Shown: piece by piece, positions 1 to 10,858 of the stretch | How positions within the stretch are numbered: position 1 is the stretch's first letter | Layout: every line of letters begins with the position of its first letter | Assembly (NCBI GenBank): GCA_021904315.1 | Contig: CM038919.1 | Span: forward strand, 21,865,666 to 21,929,665 | Reading direction: 5' to 3' | Length of the DNA stretch: 64,000 bases | Source: Sphagnum magellanicum | Taxonomy: Eukaryota > Streptophyta > Sphagnopsida > Sphagnales > Sphagnaceae | Position numbers and translations under genes: made by a program | Notes under the pieces: generated by a model | The model's input: the letters and a program-made list of their open reading frames with translations, nothing else | Database searches by the model: none | Told to the model about the DNA's origin: nothing

Positions 1-1238
1 TGGTGGCCATTGAACTGGCCCAAGACTTTTTGTGCATAATAGTAATGTGTTTATTCATTGTAGTTGTTTGATGGTCATTATTCAAAGTGACAATGACCTT
101 TTTATTTCTTGTGGTGCTACAACATTATGTACTTGCAATACATAGTGGCACATAACACATCTCATCACTTGATCACTTCCAACATTTATTCAACTACCAT
201 TATTGACCACTAAGAAAGGTCAAGGGAAAGAGGTTCTATTGTTTTTGATCCAAAACATTTGATTAATCTTTAGTTTGTAAAGCAATGAAGCTCAAGTAGC
301 CTTTGTGAATTCATTTATGGTGTTTTCATATTGAGCTAAAACATTGACCATTGAAACAAACTCATATTGCTCTCCTCTTGAACCATCCACCCCAATCCCA
401 AAATCAAAATCAATGAGAACAAAACATACAACTTATTGTTCTTGAAGTTCTTATCCACTTTCATGACCTACCATTTTGACACAATAAAAAATGTGTGCCA
501 AATGCCCATGAGTCATAGATGCACAACATAATGTGAATGCAATAAGTTTTTAAAAAACATGTTGCAAATGATATTGTAGGTGAGGGAAATCCAAGAGCTA
601 CCATTTGCATCTAGTGATGCCAAATGAGTTTAGCGAAATAATGCACAAATTGCATTGTGCAACCAATTTGCAATTTGTTGTGTGCATGTGCCAAATGCCA
701 ACAACACTTTGCAATCTTGATTCCCTTGTGTTTTGTAGCTTAGTTAAAATCACAAGACTACTAATCAAATGCTACTAACAAATGTCCCTTGTTACAAGTA
801 CCAAATGCCAACAACCTAACTAGTAATCACATTGCACATTACACACAAAGCCGAATGCAAACATAGCCTACTCATTGCTCATGCTACATGTACAAAATTG
901 AAGTAAAAAATAAAATAAAATTTAAGAGAAACCTTTGTTCATTACCAATTTTTCAATTCAAATTTTTGAATCTATATTATTCAAGACAAAAAAGGGAGAA
1001 AAAGGCAATTGCTCAATCTCTATGCAACTTGCAATTCAAGTGTTAATGGGAAGGAGTTGTTGATACACAACGAACATTTTTAGGGTTTAACAATTGATAA
1101 CCTATCGATCTAGGTAAGTTAGTAAAAGAAAAATGCTATAAGGATTATAACCTACATGGATGAAAATGTCAAACATCCAAGTAGGTTATCAGATTTTGGT
1201 TCATATTAATTAGTTGGGGGTGTCTCACAAGTCCAACT
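1..1238. other. AT-rich intergenic DNA, no gene seen
   Basis: No open frame of useful length and no recognisable family on either strand. The words 'caaatgcc' and 'aatgcaa' recur several times between 490 and 860, which suggests an old degenerate repeat, but I cannot define a unit. Confidence 0.6.
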
Positions 1239-1505
1239 TTTTTTTTTTTTTTTTTTTTTTGCAATGAGCCAATTTGATTGGCCCATCACAAAAAAAATTG
1301 AAACTATGGAAGCTCCTCCAAATAGAAAATTCTATGAAAAAATGGCATCTTGCTCCTTTTGTCCCAATTGTATAGTAGAGAAGGGCCCCCTTTGGGCAAA
1401 ACATATGGGATTAAAGCGAGGTGCTATTGGGAACACCCTTGAGGAACACATTGGGAACCTGATGGGAACTCGTTGAGAACTTGAAAGGAACATGTTGGGA
1501 ACAAA
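1239..1505 (+). repeat. Poly-T tract followed by a dispersed repeat with iterated GGGAAC words
   Basis: A run of about 20 T (1239-1260) is followed by unique-looking DNA and then, from about 1395 to 1500, by a block in which 'gggaac' or 'ggaac' recurs about every 15-20 bases. The same block, starting with 'aaaacatacggga' and carrying 'gaggtgctat', is present at 45225-45330. The pair shows a dispersed repeat family. The long T run could be the reversed poly(A) tail of a retroposed element, but no coding or tRNA-like part was found to prove that. Confidence 0.55.
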
Positions 1506-2184
1506 GGGAAAATGAAAAAAAAGGCAGGTGGGGAGGTGGACGGGAAATGGGCTATACGGAAAGCGTAAAGCCCGCCATCATCATGCAGGTGGTTTTACAC
1601 CCGGTAACATGGCCTCTGAGCCCAATAAGCAAAATGTGCCAGGTTTAAAGTTTTTTTTTTTTTTTTTTTTTGACATCCATATCTCTCTCGGGCAATACGG
1701 CAATGGTCATCTGCATGGGTTATATATATTTATATATTTAAATTTTTAAAAAAATGTTGCTTAGGTTTCACTCGTTTCAGGATTTTTTTAATTGAGTACA
1801 AAATGTGTGGACGGACGGACCTTGCGATCGTCTTCAATCTAAAGTGACGAAACCTGACTCTTTTTTTTCACAGCTGTTCCGTCTGTTTTTTTTTCGTGTT
1901 TAATATTCCAATCAATATCCCCCCTTTGCGAGCAGCCCCTTATTAGGTACTTACGAGTAGCGAAAGACAGACAAATACAGGCCATCATCATCGCACACAC
2001 TTACTCCTCCGTCAGTCATAGTGACGACTCACATGGAGGCTCGACTTGGTGACAAATTTTTTTTTTTTTTTTTTTGTTGACAAAATTGAAATCAGGACAA
2101 AAAGAGAAAAGCCTCGAAAGTTGTGGATTTTCAAGGAAAGTTGCTTTAGAATGCATTTTCTCAAACACGGATTTTGTCCAGTCA
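1506..2184. other. Intergenic, poly-T tracts, no gene
   Basis: Contains poly-T runs at about 1651-1671 and 2059-2075 and AT-rich spacer. No coding signal. Confidence 0.5.
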
Positions 2185-2340
2185 AATAAGGCCTACTCGA
2201 ATTAAAGCCAACTCGAACTAAACCCAACCGACCGGAACTACTACATGAACTAGGCGAACTCAAACTAAACCCAACCAGAAATATGCAAAACGAGGCCAAC
2301 TCGAACAAAAGCCAACTGGAACTATGCCAACCAACCCGAC
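2185..2340 (+). repeat. Degenerate short tandem repeat (AACTCGAACTAAACCCAACC-like)
   Basis: The words 'actcgaa', 'aactcaaact', 'aaacccaacc' and 'aaagccaact' return in order at least four times with a spacing of about 20-40 bases. The block ends sharply where GC-richer DNA begins near 2341. Confidence 0.5.
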
Positions 2341-3593
2341 ATGCCACTCTGCTCTCGTGTGGTTAGTGGTAACCACCAAGGCACTCTTTGGCAGTGTTAT
2401 TATTCTTCTTCACCGATGATCGCCTTTACCGGATTCTTGTGCCACACTGCCCGTTCGCTAGTACACCTGCCGCGCAGCACATGTTACAGGAAAATGTCCG
2501 CTTGCTTGCTTGCTCGGTCGGTTGTGGGTCGTGGAAAAGGTACTCCTGACAGTTGGGTTTCCACTCGCCTCCTCCGAGGCTGAAGTGCAGGCCAGCTTGC
2601 ATATCCGCTCCGCTCAGCTCACCAAAGTCTGCCGGCCAGGCCCGGCCCCCCCCCCCCCCGACCACCCGTCAAGAACGAAAAAATATGGGTATTGATTGGC
2701 TGGAGGGGTAGGCAATAAACAAGCGATTGGAGGATGGAAAAAAATAGCTGGCTGAGCAGTGAAGGAAAAAAACCAGGGCAACTTTGTGGCATCAGCCCCC
2801 TCATTCAACAACATCGGCGTCATTCACTGGCGCGTGTGCTTTGGAGCCTGCTCTGGCTAACTTGTGTGCATGTGCGCAGCCGTAGTTCTGCCATGGCCCT
2901 TAAGCACTTCTCGAGTCCAATAATTCTCCGGAACTTCTTTTCAATGACAATCAAGTGTTTTAGGGCAAAAAACCCCAAGAGCTCATAGAGCCTGGTACTA
3001 CTACCATATAATAATTTCTTTTGGATCCATTTCTTTTAAGTTTTGTATCAGAAAACGGAAGGAAAGAAACCGCAAGGTACATAGGAAGCTCAAAGGGTTA
3101 GAGCTTCTTTAACGTTCAGTGTTGGGCGGTTATTTGAAACGGGTACAGACAACAGACCCCGGCAGCTATTAGAGAGCTTCTAATAATGCTTCTTCACAAA
3201 GCCCGTTCTCAAGTTTCTTTGGAAAGAATCAAAGAACCGGCCATATAACCGTTGGGTAAAACTTCCAAAAGTTGGATCCAATGCGATATAGTCCCTGTCC
3301 CTGTGGGGGGCAGGGCCCAATAACTAATAACCAACTAAGGAACCTGCGGTTCTTTGACCACTTCTTTGAGTGTTTTTTTGTTTTGATAACCGTAGCTACG
3401 AGTCAAAACCAGTTCTTTGGGTTCTTGAGAGCCACTGATCAAGGCTCCCATATTCTCTTGGAAACTAGTTTTCAAAAGCTTTCAATTAGGACAATTACAA
3501 GAGGAGACATTTTTTTGGATAATCCTTGAGGCAGCAAGCAACAGAAGCATAACAGAAGAGAAAACCCTTTTTGCAGTAGTATTGCCCCACCCG
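2341..3593. other. GC-richer intergenic block, no confident gene
   Basis: About 2341-2900 is visibly GC-richer than its surroundings and carries a C run at about 2648-2660. Short open frames exist on both strands but none shows a domain, splice continuity or a convincing start. At 3116 a 'cagtgttggg' word, the terminal sequence of the MITE family noted elsewhere, begins a stretch with 'accggcc' and 'gggtac' words, perhaps a further degenerate copy. Confidence 0.4.
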
Positions 3594-3613
3594 CCCACAC
3601 ACACACACACACA
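3594..3613 (+). repeat. (CA)n microsatellite
   Basis: Uninterrupted CA dinucleotide run of about ten units. Confidence 0.85.
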
Positions 3614-3802
3614 TGTTTCCAGCATTTTTTCTGTAAAAGTTGAGAAGAGTGTTGGCCTAGTTTTATTGACTTTCGAACATACCACCAGGCTCCAGCTTGA
3701 CCTAGTACTAAAGTCCCATAATGAAACTTGCATAGTAGTAAGTATTAAACATTTTGTGAAACTTCATACTTACCCTACTTGTGTAAACCCTAAACCCTAA
3801 AT

Positions 3803-4160
3803 CAGTGTTGGTCTGATGTGGAATTTTTGGAAAATACCCAATGGTCTTGGTATATTGGGTACTTCCAAAAAAAATTCTTACCAGCCTTGTCCTGCCATTG
3901 GGTACTTCTTCAAACTTTTCATACCAGCCTTGTCCTGCCATGGGTACTTCTTCAAACTTTTCATACCAGTCTGGTCCTGCCATCGGGTACTTCTTCAAAC
4001 TTTTCATACCAGTCTGGTCCTGCCATTGGGTACTTCTTCAAACTTTTCATACCAGTTTTGGTCCTGCATTGGGTACTTCTTAAAACTTTTCATACGAGTC
4101 TGGTTCTGGTATTGGATCCAAGACTGATTTTTGGCTGGTATCATATTGTACAGGGGCAGC
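3803..4160 (+). mobile_element. hAT-like MITE fragment containing an internal minisatellite
   Basis: Starts with CAGTGTTGGTCT, directly after two and a half telomere-like ccctaaa units (3786-3802). The first 60 bases resemble the reverse complement of the right end of the better preserved element at 16572-16754. The right part (about 4114-4140, 'ggatccaagactgattttt') is matched, inverted, at 7618-7650. No matching right terminal repeat or target duplication was found, so the copy is truncated or rearranged. Most of its length is the array described in the next entry. Confidence 0.5.
3857..4113 (+). repeat. Minisatellite, six copies of a 42-43 bp unit
   Basis: Copies begin with 'gggtacttc' at 3857, 3900, 3942, 3985, 4028 and 4071. 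The unit reads gggtacttcttcaaactttt followed by cataccagtctggtcctgccatt. Copies 2-5 are nearly identical; the outer two are more diverged. Because 43 is not a multiple of three and the unit lacks stops, all three forward frames stay open through the array; these frames are a by-product of the repeat, not genes. Confidence 0.95.
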
Positions 4161-6258
4161 TTCAGCACATGTTTGTTGAATAAATAAATAATTAATTAAT
4201 TAATTAATTTTGAAGATTTCATTTTGACAAAAACATAATTCCAATATTTCAAAAGATCCTTCATTTTCTTTCAAATTTTCTTTTTTCTTTGAGAAAAGTA
4301 AAATAATTACATAAATAAATTCCCTTTTGGAATTTGAACCTACATTGGTAAGGTGCATAATACATTGTTTTGGAATAAATAATTTCTTAAATAATTAAAT
4401 AATTAAAAGGGTGACTAGGTGATGTTGTGTGTTTTCCAAATAGTAAAAAATGTGCCCGGAAAAAGTTCTTCCTCTACCCTAACCCTAACGAAGTAGAGGA
4501 CTTTTGATTGTATAGTATGGATAGAAGGGTTGAATTGTGGACCCTACTAAACTCGGAAGAAAGCAAAGCAACCATGGAGAACCCATCAACCACTAATCAA
4601 CTAGTGGGCCACAACTAGAATGAGACATCGAGAGGGATTGAAATTTGTACCTTTTCAAAGGAGGTACTAGAAGAGCAAAGGAAGCCCTAGGCTAGTCAAG
4701 TTGTGAGACCCATGGGGATCTACTGTGACATTAGGAAAATTTGGAAAATTTGAGTTGGGTGAGTCTGAATGCAATAGAGAGGAAAGAAGCATGTAGATGT
4801 CCAAAGGATGTGAAAGTCATGGAAATTAATTATCACGGTAATACCTACCTTGGCAGCTATGACACTAAATTATATCATTTTCAAAAATGTTAAAAATTTC
4901 ACCACCAAAAAAAAAATTGTGAAGGAAACTAAAGAATAAATTTTAAAATATTTTAATATATTTTATTTCTCTACATGGTGGAATCTTTTTTAAAATATAA
5001 ATAATTATTTGACACTAAAATGTTCAACTTCCTTCCCCCCATGGCACTATAATAGTCACCAACTTGGACCCACTGTAACATAGGATTCAAACCCTACTGA
5101 GCCAAAGCAAAAATTGCAGTCTGGCTATCACGGCAATAATTTTTAAAATCCAAATTGTTAACATCCCAGGGGCCACGACTCACATGCCCCCAAGAAAAAG
5201 AAACAAAACAAGAGCTCGGATTTTCAATCCTAAAGGAGGACATGGTTGGTTGTTTGTTTGTTGTGTGTTTGTTTTTCATTACCTTGCAATCTTGTTGAAT
5301 CTATGTAGACCAAAAAAACTGACAATCCCACCAAACTTACATCCATGTATATATATTTTGTATCATGTCCACAATCATGCCATGTTTGGATAGGTTTGCG
5401 TTAACTACTACAACAACAATGATGGAAGGATGATAATTGCTCTAATCTTGTGAAAAATTTGCTTCACACCTAGGGATGTGTAAAAGTCTCCAATGAGTTG
5501 CATTTGGCTACCCTCACCCCCAAGAAACACCCACCAAAAAAAAAAGAACAATGGGTCAAAGTTGCCAAGCTCATGAATCGGTAAATCTATTTGAGTCCTC
5601 ATATGCCATCATCTTCTTTTTTTTTTTCCTTTGTAGTTCTTGGGTCCGGAGCAAAAGAACAAAGGAGCCAATCAATGAAGTCCTATTAACTAGCTCACTT
5701 CTTGTTGTGGTTCAACGAATGAAACTTCCAACAACTTTTGTTGAAGATCAACAAACAAGAATGTACATATATGGAATGAATGAATAATGTACATGCATAT
5801 GACAATATATGAATGAATGTACATGACTATGATGAGTACTACTATTGCAACCATAGCAGCTTTTTTTATTATCGATTATGAGGGGTTGGTAACTTGGAAG
5901 CTTTAAATTTTAATATTTTCAACCTAAAAAAAATTTAATTTCAACCGACAATCTCCAAGATTCATCAAGTCTTTTTTGCTTTCCTGGCAAACCCATACTC
6001 TTATTGCCCCTACTAACTATCGACCTGCCCCCTGACAAGTTTCTAGGGGATGGATTGGTCATGTTTTCAACATGTTTTGTTTGTTCGTTGGATTGGGTTT
6101 TGTTGGTTTCTCTCTCTCTCTTTGCTTGGATGAGTTGTTATTCTTTCTCTATTGTGTCTCAAGCGTATACTCTTTGGACTTTTCTCTAATGATCAGCTTT
6201 AGCTCCGTTTCTTCCTACTTGGGAAGGATTCAGATAGGGTAGGGGATACACCTGAAGT
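4161..6258. other. AT-rich intergenic DNA
   Basis: Holds an (ATTA)n run at about 4188-4209 and AT-rich spacer. Around 4890-4915 'ttcaccaccaaaaaaaaa' resembles 34798-34815, suggesting a shared old repeat. A possible tRNA-type B box (reverse strand, 'ggtttgaatcc') lies near 5090. No gene was found. Confidence 0.5.
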
Positions 6259-6480
6259 CACCCTTTGATCTCAAGGGTAAACCATAAGAGGGTCATACTG
6301 ATAACTTAAGAATTCACCCTTTGATCTCAAGGGTTAACCATAAGAGGGTCATACTGATACATTAAGAATTCACCCTTTGATCTCAAGGGTTAACCATAAG
6401 AGGGTCATACCAATACCTTAAGCTTCCTAGCCCTCTTTGTGGTCATGATACACCTTTCGTCACCCTTTGATCCCAAGGGT
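6259..6480 (+). repeat. Tandem repeat, three 56-bp copies plus a partial
   Basis: Copies start with 'caccctttgatctcaaggg' at 6259, 6315 and 6371, with a partial at 6461. Related single units occur at 7038 and 7179, so the unit was once spread over about 1 kb and has been interrupted by other DNA, including the foldback element at 6545-6975. Confidence 0.9.
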
Positions 6481-6544
6481 CATGCCAAGATGGAAGACAT
6501 TAAATTGGCATTGGGTCCTTCTTATCTGCTTCTTTTTTCCCATG

Positions 6545-6975
6545 ACTGTCCAAAATGTGTCTAGTGGGGGGAAAATGTTAAATCGGCCTAAGATTGTAAA
6601 TGCGGTCAGTACAAAAGTATAGCTGATATTTTTTTCCCTCAGTCTGCCCTTTGCCCCATTCATATTTTCTAAAAACAATTGAGTGATACCCGGGCACATT
6701 TTGCACCCATAACTTTTCATGTTATGAGTGTTCCCAAGGGCACATCAACATACTCAATGACATGTTACATACCCCTAATACCCATAACATGTTCAAAACA
6801 TGCATAACATGGACCCAAATCATGTTTAGGCATCACAAGGTAAAAATAAATGGGGCAAAGGGCAGACTGAGAGAAAAATAATTATAACAGTACTTTTTGT
6901 ACTGACTGCATTTACAATCTTAGGCCGATTGAACATCTTCGGTCTGGTTTGGTGGTGCCCAGACACATTTTAGTG
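6545..6975. repeat. Large imperfect inverted repeat (foldback element)
   Basis: The arm at about 6555-6657 is the reverse complement of about 6848-6945; both contain 'gggcagactga', 'tttgtactgac' and 'ttacaatcttaggccga'. Similarity continues weakly outward ('agacacatttt'). About 190 bp of spacer separates the arms. The arrangement, and its place inside the older 56-bp repeat array, fits a foldback or MITE-type insertion; I could not fix the outer ends or a target duplication. Confidence 0.75.
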
Positions 6976-7133
6976 CTGCCCATTACACACTTTGGGTCTT
7001 CTTATGCACATATTGGACCTGTAACAGACACCTAAGTCACCCTATAATCTCAAGGGTAACCCTAAGAAGCCACCTTGTCAAGAACTTAAGTTTGCTACCT
7101 GGTGCCCCCACTCTAGTCTCTCCTGATTTTGGT

Positions 7134-7160
7134 GGGGGGGGGGGGGAGGGGAGGGGAGGC
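7134..7160 (+). repeat. G-tract with G-quadruplex potential
   Basis: A run of 13 G is followed by GGGG-A-GGGG-A-GG. The four G runs with single-base spacers meet the simple quadruplex rule. It lies between two diverged units of the 56-bp repeat. Confidence 0.8.
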
Positions 7161-7424
7161 AATTTTACACCATGAAGTCACCCTGTGATTTCAAGGGTGA
7201 CCCAGAGGGGTCGTGCCCAGAACCTACAGCTTCTTACCTCCCTTGTTTTTTTTCACTAAGAGTGAACCAGCACTCACCAGTGCACCGTCCACTAGATGCC
7301 TATTATGACTTGGTTATAACTGAGTTAACATTTGATTTGACCTTGGTAACTCATTCTATAAGTACTAGGTCTACATATAGGCAAGTAGGTAGGAAAATAG
7401 GGCAGTGCTGAGTGCTTTATGCTA

Positions 7425-7650
7425 GTATTGGGCATGTACCGAGATGGAACCTTAGGATATGGATTAGTGGTGTTTGTCTTAGTATCGAAGAATTAACCAG
7501 ACTTGTATGCCCTGAAGCAATACCAACCTTGTATCAATATGTGTCTCTTAGGGATTCTAGGTAATTCCAGTTCAATACTAGGGCTATTAGGGTCCCAATA
7601 TCAAATATTTATTTGTTGCATACCAATCCAAAAATCAGCCTTGGATCCTC
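7425..7650 (-). mobile_element. Degenerate relative of the hAT-like MITE family
   Basis: The stretch has the family's vocabulary ('ataccaacctt', 'gtattgggc', 'ggtccca') and at 7618-7650 the reverse complement of the right part of the copy at 3803-4160 ('aaaaatcagccttggatcc'). No terminal repeats or target duplication are preserved. Confidence 0.4.
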
Positions 7651-7716
7651 ATAACATGCCTCAAATTTGTATGAAAGTTTTTTAAAAAATTTCATTACAA
7701 CAAAAGGTGTTCTTAT

Positions 7717-7848
7717 ATGTCAAGTGATTTCATTGGATTATGAATGAATTCACTATTTACATGTCAAGTGATTTCATTGGATTATGAATGAATTCACTAT
7801 TTACATGTCAAGTGATTTCATTGGATTATGAATGAATTCACTATTTAC
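7717..7848 (+). repeat. Tandem repeat, three 44-bp copies
   Basis: Copies start with 'atgtcaagtgatttcattgg' at 7717, 7761 and 7805 and are essentially identical, which implies recent amplification or gene conversion. Confidence 0.95.
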
Positions 7849-7853
7849 ACAGT

Positions 7854-7937
7854 GAACAGGACCTAGTGGAGAAACAGAGAATTCACTGGTCTAATGAACA
7901 GGACCTAGTGGAGAAACAAAGAATTCCCTGGTTTAAT
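7854..7937 (+). repeat. Tandem repeat, two 42-bp copies
   Basis: Copies start with 'gaacaggacctagtggagaa' at 7854 and 7896 with a few differences. This second array begins six bases after the 44-bp array ends; the two units share only 'aattcactg'. Confidence 0.9.
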
Positions 7938-8609
7938 GAACAAAGATTAATGAATTGCACCCACATTTTGTAATACCCAGAAACTAAAACTAGATTCATG
8001 AAAATATAACTTTGAAATAGAAATTCTCTAAGTAGACAAATTGAACTCTACCCAAAAAAAAGAAAAAAAGTTGACAAATAAGCTGAACCTTACAAGTAAA
8101 TATTAGTTTAAATTAGTTGTAGAAATCGATATCTATACAAACATACGAACCCCAATTTTAATTTTGTTGTAAAACTCCCTACCTCTACAATTTTTAGCAT
8201 TGGGGAGTGTTTTTTAATGTGTACATTGAACTGAACAAAATCTTTAAATCATGCTTAAAAGTTCTCGAATTTGGAAAAATGTGCCAAAATCAAAACCACA
8301 TGATTAAAAAATTCAAAAAACCAGGCTTAACTCCACTCCCGTAGAGCTTTCAAATTTTTTTTGAAGTATTGAAAGGGGGACCAGAGGTTCTCTTAAAAAG
8401 GAAGGATTAGCCCAATGGTTCCCTAACTACCTGCACTTGCCTTGTTATAAGGTAGGTGACAAAACAAAATGCACAAGTAATATGCTAAAACCCTAAAATG
8501 TAAATTGCTATTATACAGTAAATTGTTACATCACTCGAGATGAATGAGAAAACAAAATCATACCACCAAATCCAACAATCCCATCGTCTTACTTTGTGGC
8601 TATCGCTGA
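7938..8609. other. AT-rich intergenic DNA
   Basis: No gene. Near 8555-8580 'ataccaccaaatccaacaat' resembles the dispersed repeat that follows at 8842. Confidence 0.5.
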
Positions 8610-8841
8610 TTTGAGGTTGAAAGAGGGGTTTTGGGGGTGAAAGAAAGCCCAAAGACAAGGTGAAGACAGGGTGACTTTAATGATGACTCTAATAGGCTTG
8701 AAAAAAAGCATTCTTCAAGCTTATATTTGAGGTTGAAAGAGGGGTTTGGGGGTGAGAGGAAGCCCAAAGACAAGGTGAAGACAGGGTGACTTTACTGATG
8801 ACTCTAATAGGCTTGAAAAAAAGCATTCTTCAAGCTTATAC
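8610..8841 (+). repeat. Tandem duplication of a 116-bp unit
   Basis: Copies start with 'tttgaggttgaaagagggg' at 8610 and 8726 and differ at only a handful of bases. Each copy ends in a small hairpin: gcttgaa, 11 bases, ttcaagc. Confidence 0.95.
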
Positions 8842-9367
8842 ATACAACCGTATTCTATTAAACATTCAAAATAACCGTCCCTCCTTACCATTTCCATTGG
8901 TTCCCTATAATTCTCACAAACTTATCAAACCCTCTTTACACATTTAACTACTAATTTACTCAAGAGAATTAACGAAAAAAATTAAAATTCAGACCACCAA
9001 ATCCAGCAAATTTCATTGGGTGTGACAATTTTTTCTGCACATCTACACATAAGCCTATTCAACACCCTTTGTATATTAAAGGTGCATTCACACTTGATGT
9101 TAAGTCAGTGTTAAATGAAAATCTAGGTGGCATCTTAGGTGGCATGCAATGTTAATTAAATAGGCAAGACAGCTCAATGGTAAGTGAATGTTAGCTTAAC
9201 CTAAAAGCTTCATGGTAAGTAGGTTTAAGTCCTAAATGACTAACATGATGTTGGGGGACTCAACACTAGAGTCCCTAACACCAAGTGTGAATGCACCTTA
9301 GTACACTAAAATATTATAACCTTATGTTATTATAACCTTTGTCTGTGTACATACATATGCAGGGTTA
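8842..9367 (+). repeat. Dispersed repeat, copy A (interrupted by a MITE)
   Basis: The stretch matches 60303-60580 (same strand) and about 57260-57535 (opposite strand). Shared words in order include 'ccatttccat', 'accaaatccagcaa', 'ttcaacac', 'gtatatta' and 'gtgtacaga...agggtta'. A 221-bp MITE at 9079-9299 splits this copy. The repeat has no coding capacity that I can see, and I do not know its class. Confidence 0.8.
9079..9299. mobile_element. MITE with about 24-bp terminal inverted repeats
   Basis: Left end AAGGTGCATTCACACTTG and right end CAAGTGTGAATGCACCTT are exact inverses; the match continues inward (gatgtta against taacacc). It sits inside the dispersed repeat. Both other copies of that repeat read 'tatattaatacacta' without the insertion, so the empty site is known, and the duplicated target is TA or TTA. 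That fits Tc1/mariner or PIF/Harbinger relatives. Inside are tRNA-like box A ('agctcaatggtaag', 9171-9184) and box B ('aggtttaagtcct', 9221-9233) look-alikes. Confidence 0.88.
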
Positions 9368-10436
9368 AGAAAGGGCAACTGAGGTAACCAGCATGGTTTC
9401 CTAGGTAACTGGGATGAAAGCTGTTTCCCCACCATTTTTATCATCCATCCTTCAGTGGTGCACCAATGGCGGGTGGGTGCTGGGTCCCCCTGCCCGAGGG
9501 CCAGAGAAGAAGAAGAGAGAACAAACGAAGAAGAAGAAGAAGAAGAAGAAGAAAGAGATCAGCAGCTGCAAATTTGAAGGAAGAAAAGTACCAGAGTTTG
9601 ATCAGTGAAGCTCATGATCAGCAAGCACCTTGAGCGTTGGTTGTTGTTGTTGTAGAAAACAGGTTGTTGTTGTGGTCCCTGCCAGTTGTTTGTGTTTTTC
9701 TTCGGAACTCTGGTTGTAGACAGAGAGTATATCTGCTCTGTTCTTCTTCAAAGTTGCAGAGTTTTCTGTTTTTTTTTTTTTTTTTTTGTTTGTTGCTAAA
9801 ACTGTTTGTTGGTGGCAGAGTATAAGACGACTTGTTGTTGTTGTTGTTGTTCTTATTCAATGTTGCAAAACTGAGGGAAGAAGTTGTATGTTCGCTTGTT
9901 GGATGTAATCTTCTTCGTTGTTGTTGTGGTTTTGTGTGAAGTTCTTAGTCTTGTGCTGGATTTATCAAGAGAGATGCAGTAGACAGACAAACCTGTAGAA
10001 GAAGAAGAAGACGACGACGACAGTAGTGCTTGGAGACCAGAAAATGGTTTTGTGAAGCTCCAGCTTCGCTTGTGGGTTTGCTGCATTGCATTGCCTTCCT
10101 ATTTTTGTCGCAAACTGATTAGACCCATAGATGCGAGCGCTCTGCATGGACGAGTGTTGACAGTTCCCACTGACGACACCTGCAGCATTGTTGCTGTGTG
10201 TGTGAAATGGGTTTTGCAGTAAGCTCTTGATTGTTAGTGCAGCTAAGAGAGAGAGCAACAGCACAGAAGCAAAGAATCGGTAGCATTGGTTGCTTGTGGT
10301 GCGGCTGTCTGTTGTTAGTTTTTGCAAGAAGAAAATCAGCAGCAAGGCCAGAAGAAGAAGCTGTGGAGGCATTAGGTAAGCTCTGGTAGCAGCAGCAGCA
10401 GGAGTGGGAGGAGGAGAAGGAGCATTCAGAGCGTAC
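9368..10436 (+). promoter_or_regulatory. Upstream region of the pectin methylesterase gene
   Basis: GC content rises from about 9400. Simple repeats are frequent: (GAA)n at 9527-9553, GTT/TTG runs at 9640-9670 and 9835-9850, and GAAGAAGAAG at 10000-10012. Several upstream ATGs precede the chosen start at 10437. The stretch probably holds the promoter and 5' UTR, possibly with a leader intron; no TATA box could be chosen with confidence. Confidence 0.45.
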
Positions 10437-10811
10437 ATGAAGGTGCTGGAGCTGGCTTGTGTTGCAGAGGAGGAGGAGCGACGACGTTTGCACTCTGAAA
10501 GTCGTCAGCAGCAGCAGCTGCCCATGGTGCGAACGGTGGTGTCCAGAAAAGGGTGCGCCAGAGCCGCTGCAGCTGCCGCCTCCGTGAGTTCGACGCCATG
10601 CCTCCTGCTCCTCCTTGCGTTGGCGCTGATCACTCATACTACTGTCTCCACCGTCGCCGCCGTCCAACAAGAGTGGAGGAGCAATGGAGAAGAAAAAGGC
10701 GATGGGGGTGGCAGCAGCAACAGTAATGCGCATTCTTTCGCTAGTCTCTGCAGTGGAACCTTGTAAGCAAACAAACAACCCAAAGTCCCAAGTCCTTCTG
10801 AACTTCGTCGG

Positions 10812-10858
<47 letters not shown>

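Noticed and set aside
3786-3802. Interstitial telomere array
   Set aside because: Only two and a half CCCTAAA units; too short to mean a former chromosome end.
3708-4183. Overlapping repeat-containing open frames on both strands
   Set aside because: They are produced by the 43-bp minisatellite, whose unit has no stops and shifts frame each copy.
6259-7937. CRISPR-like spaced repeats
   Set aside because: The units are directly tandem with no unique spacers, and the DNA is a plant nuclear genome.
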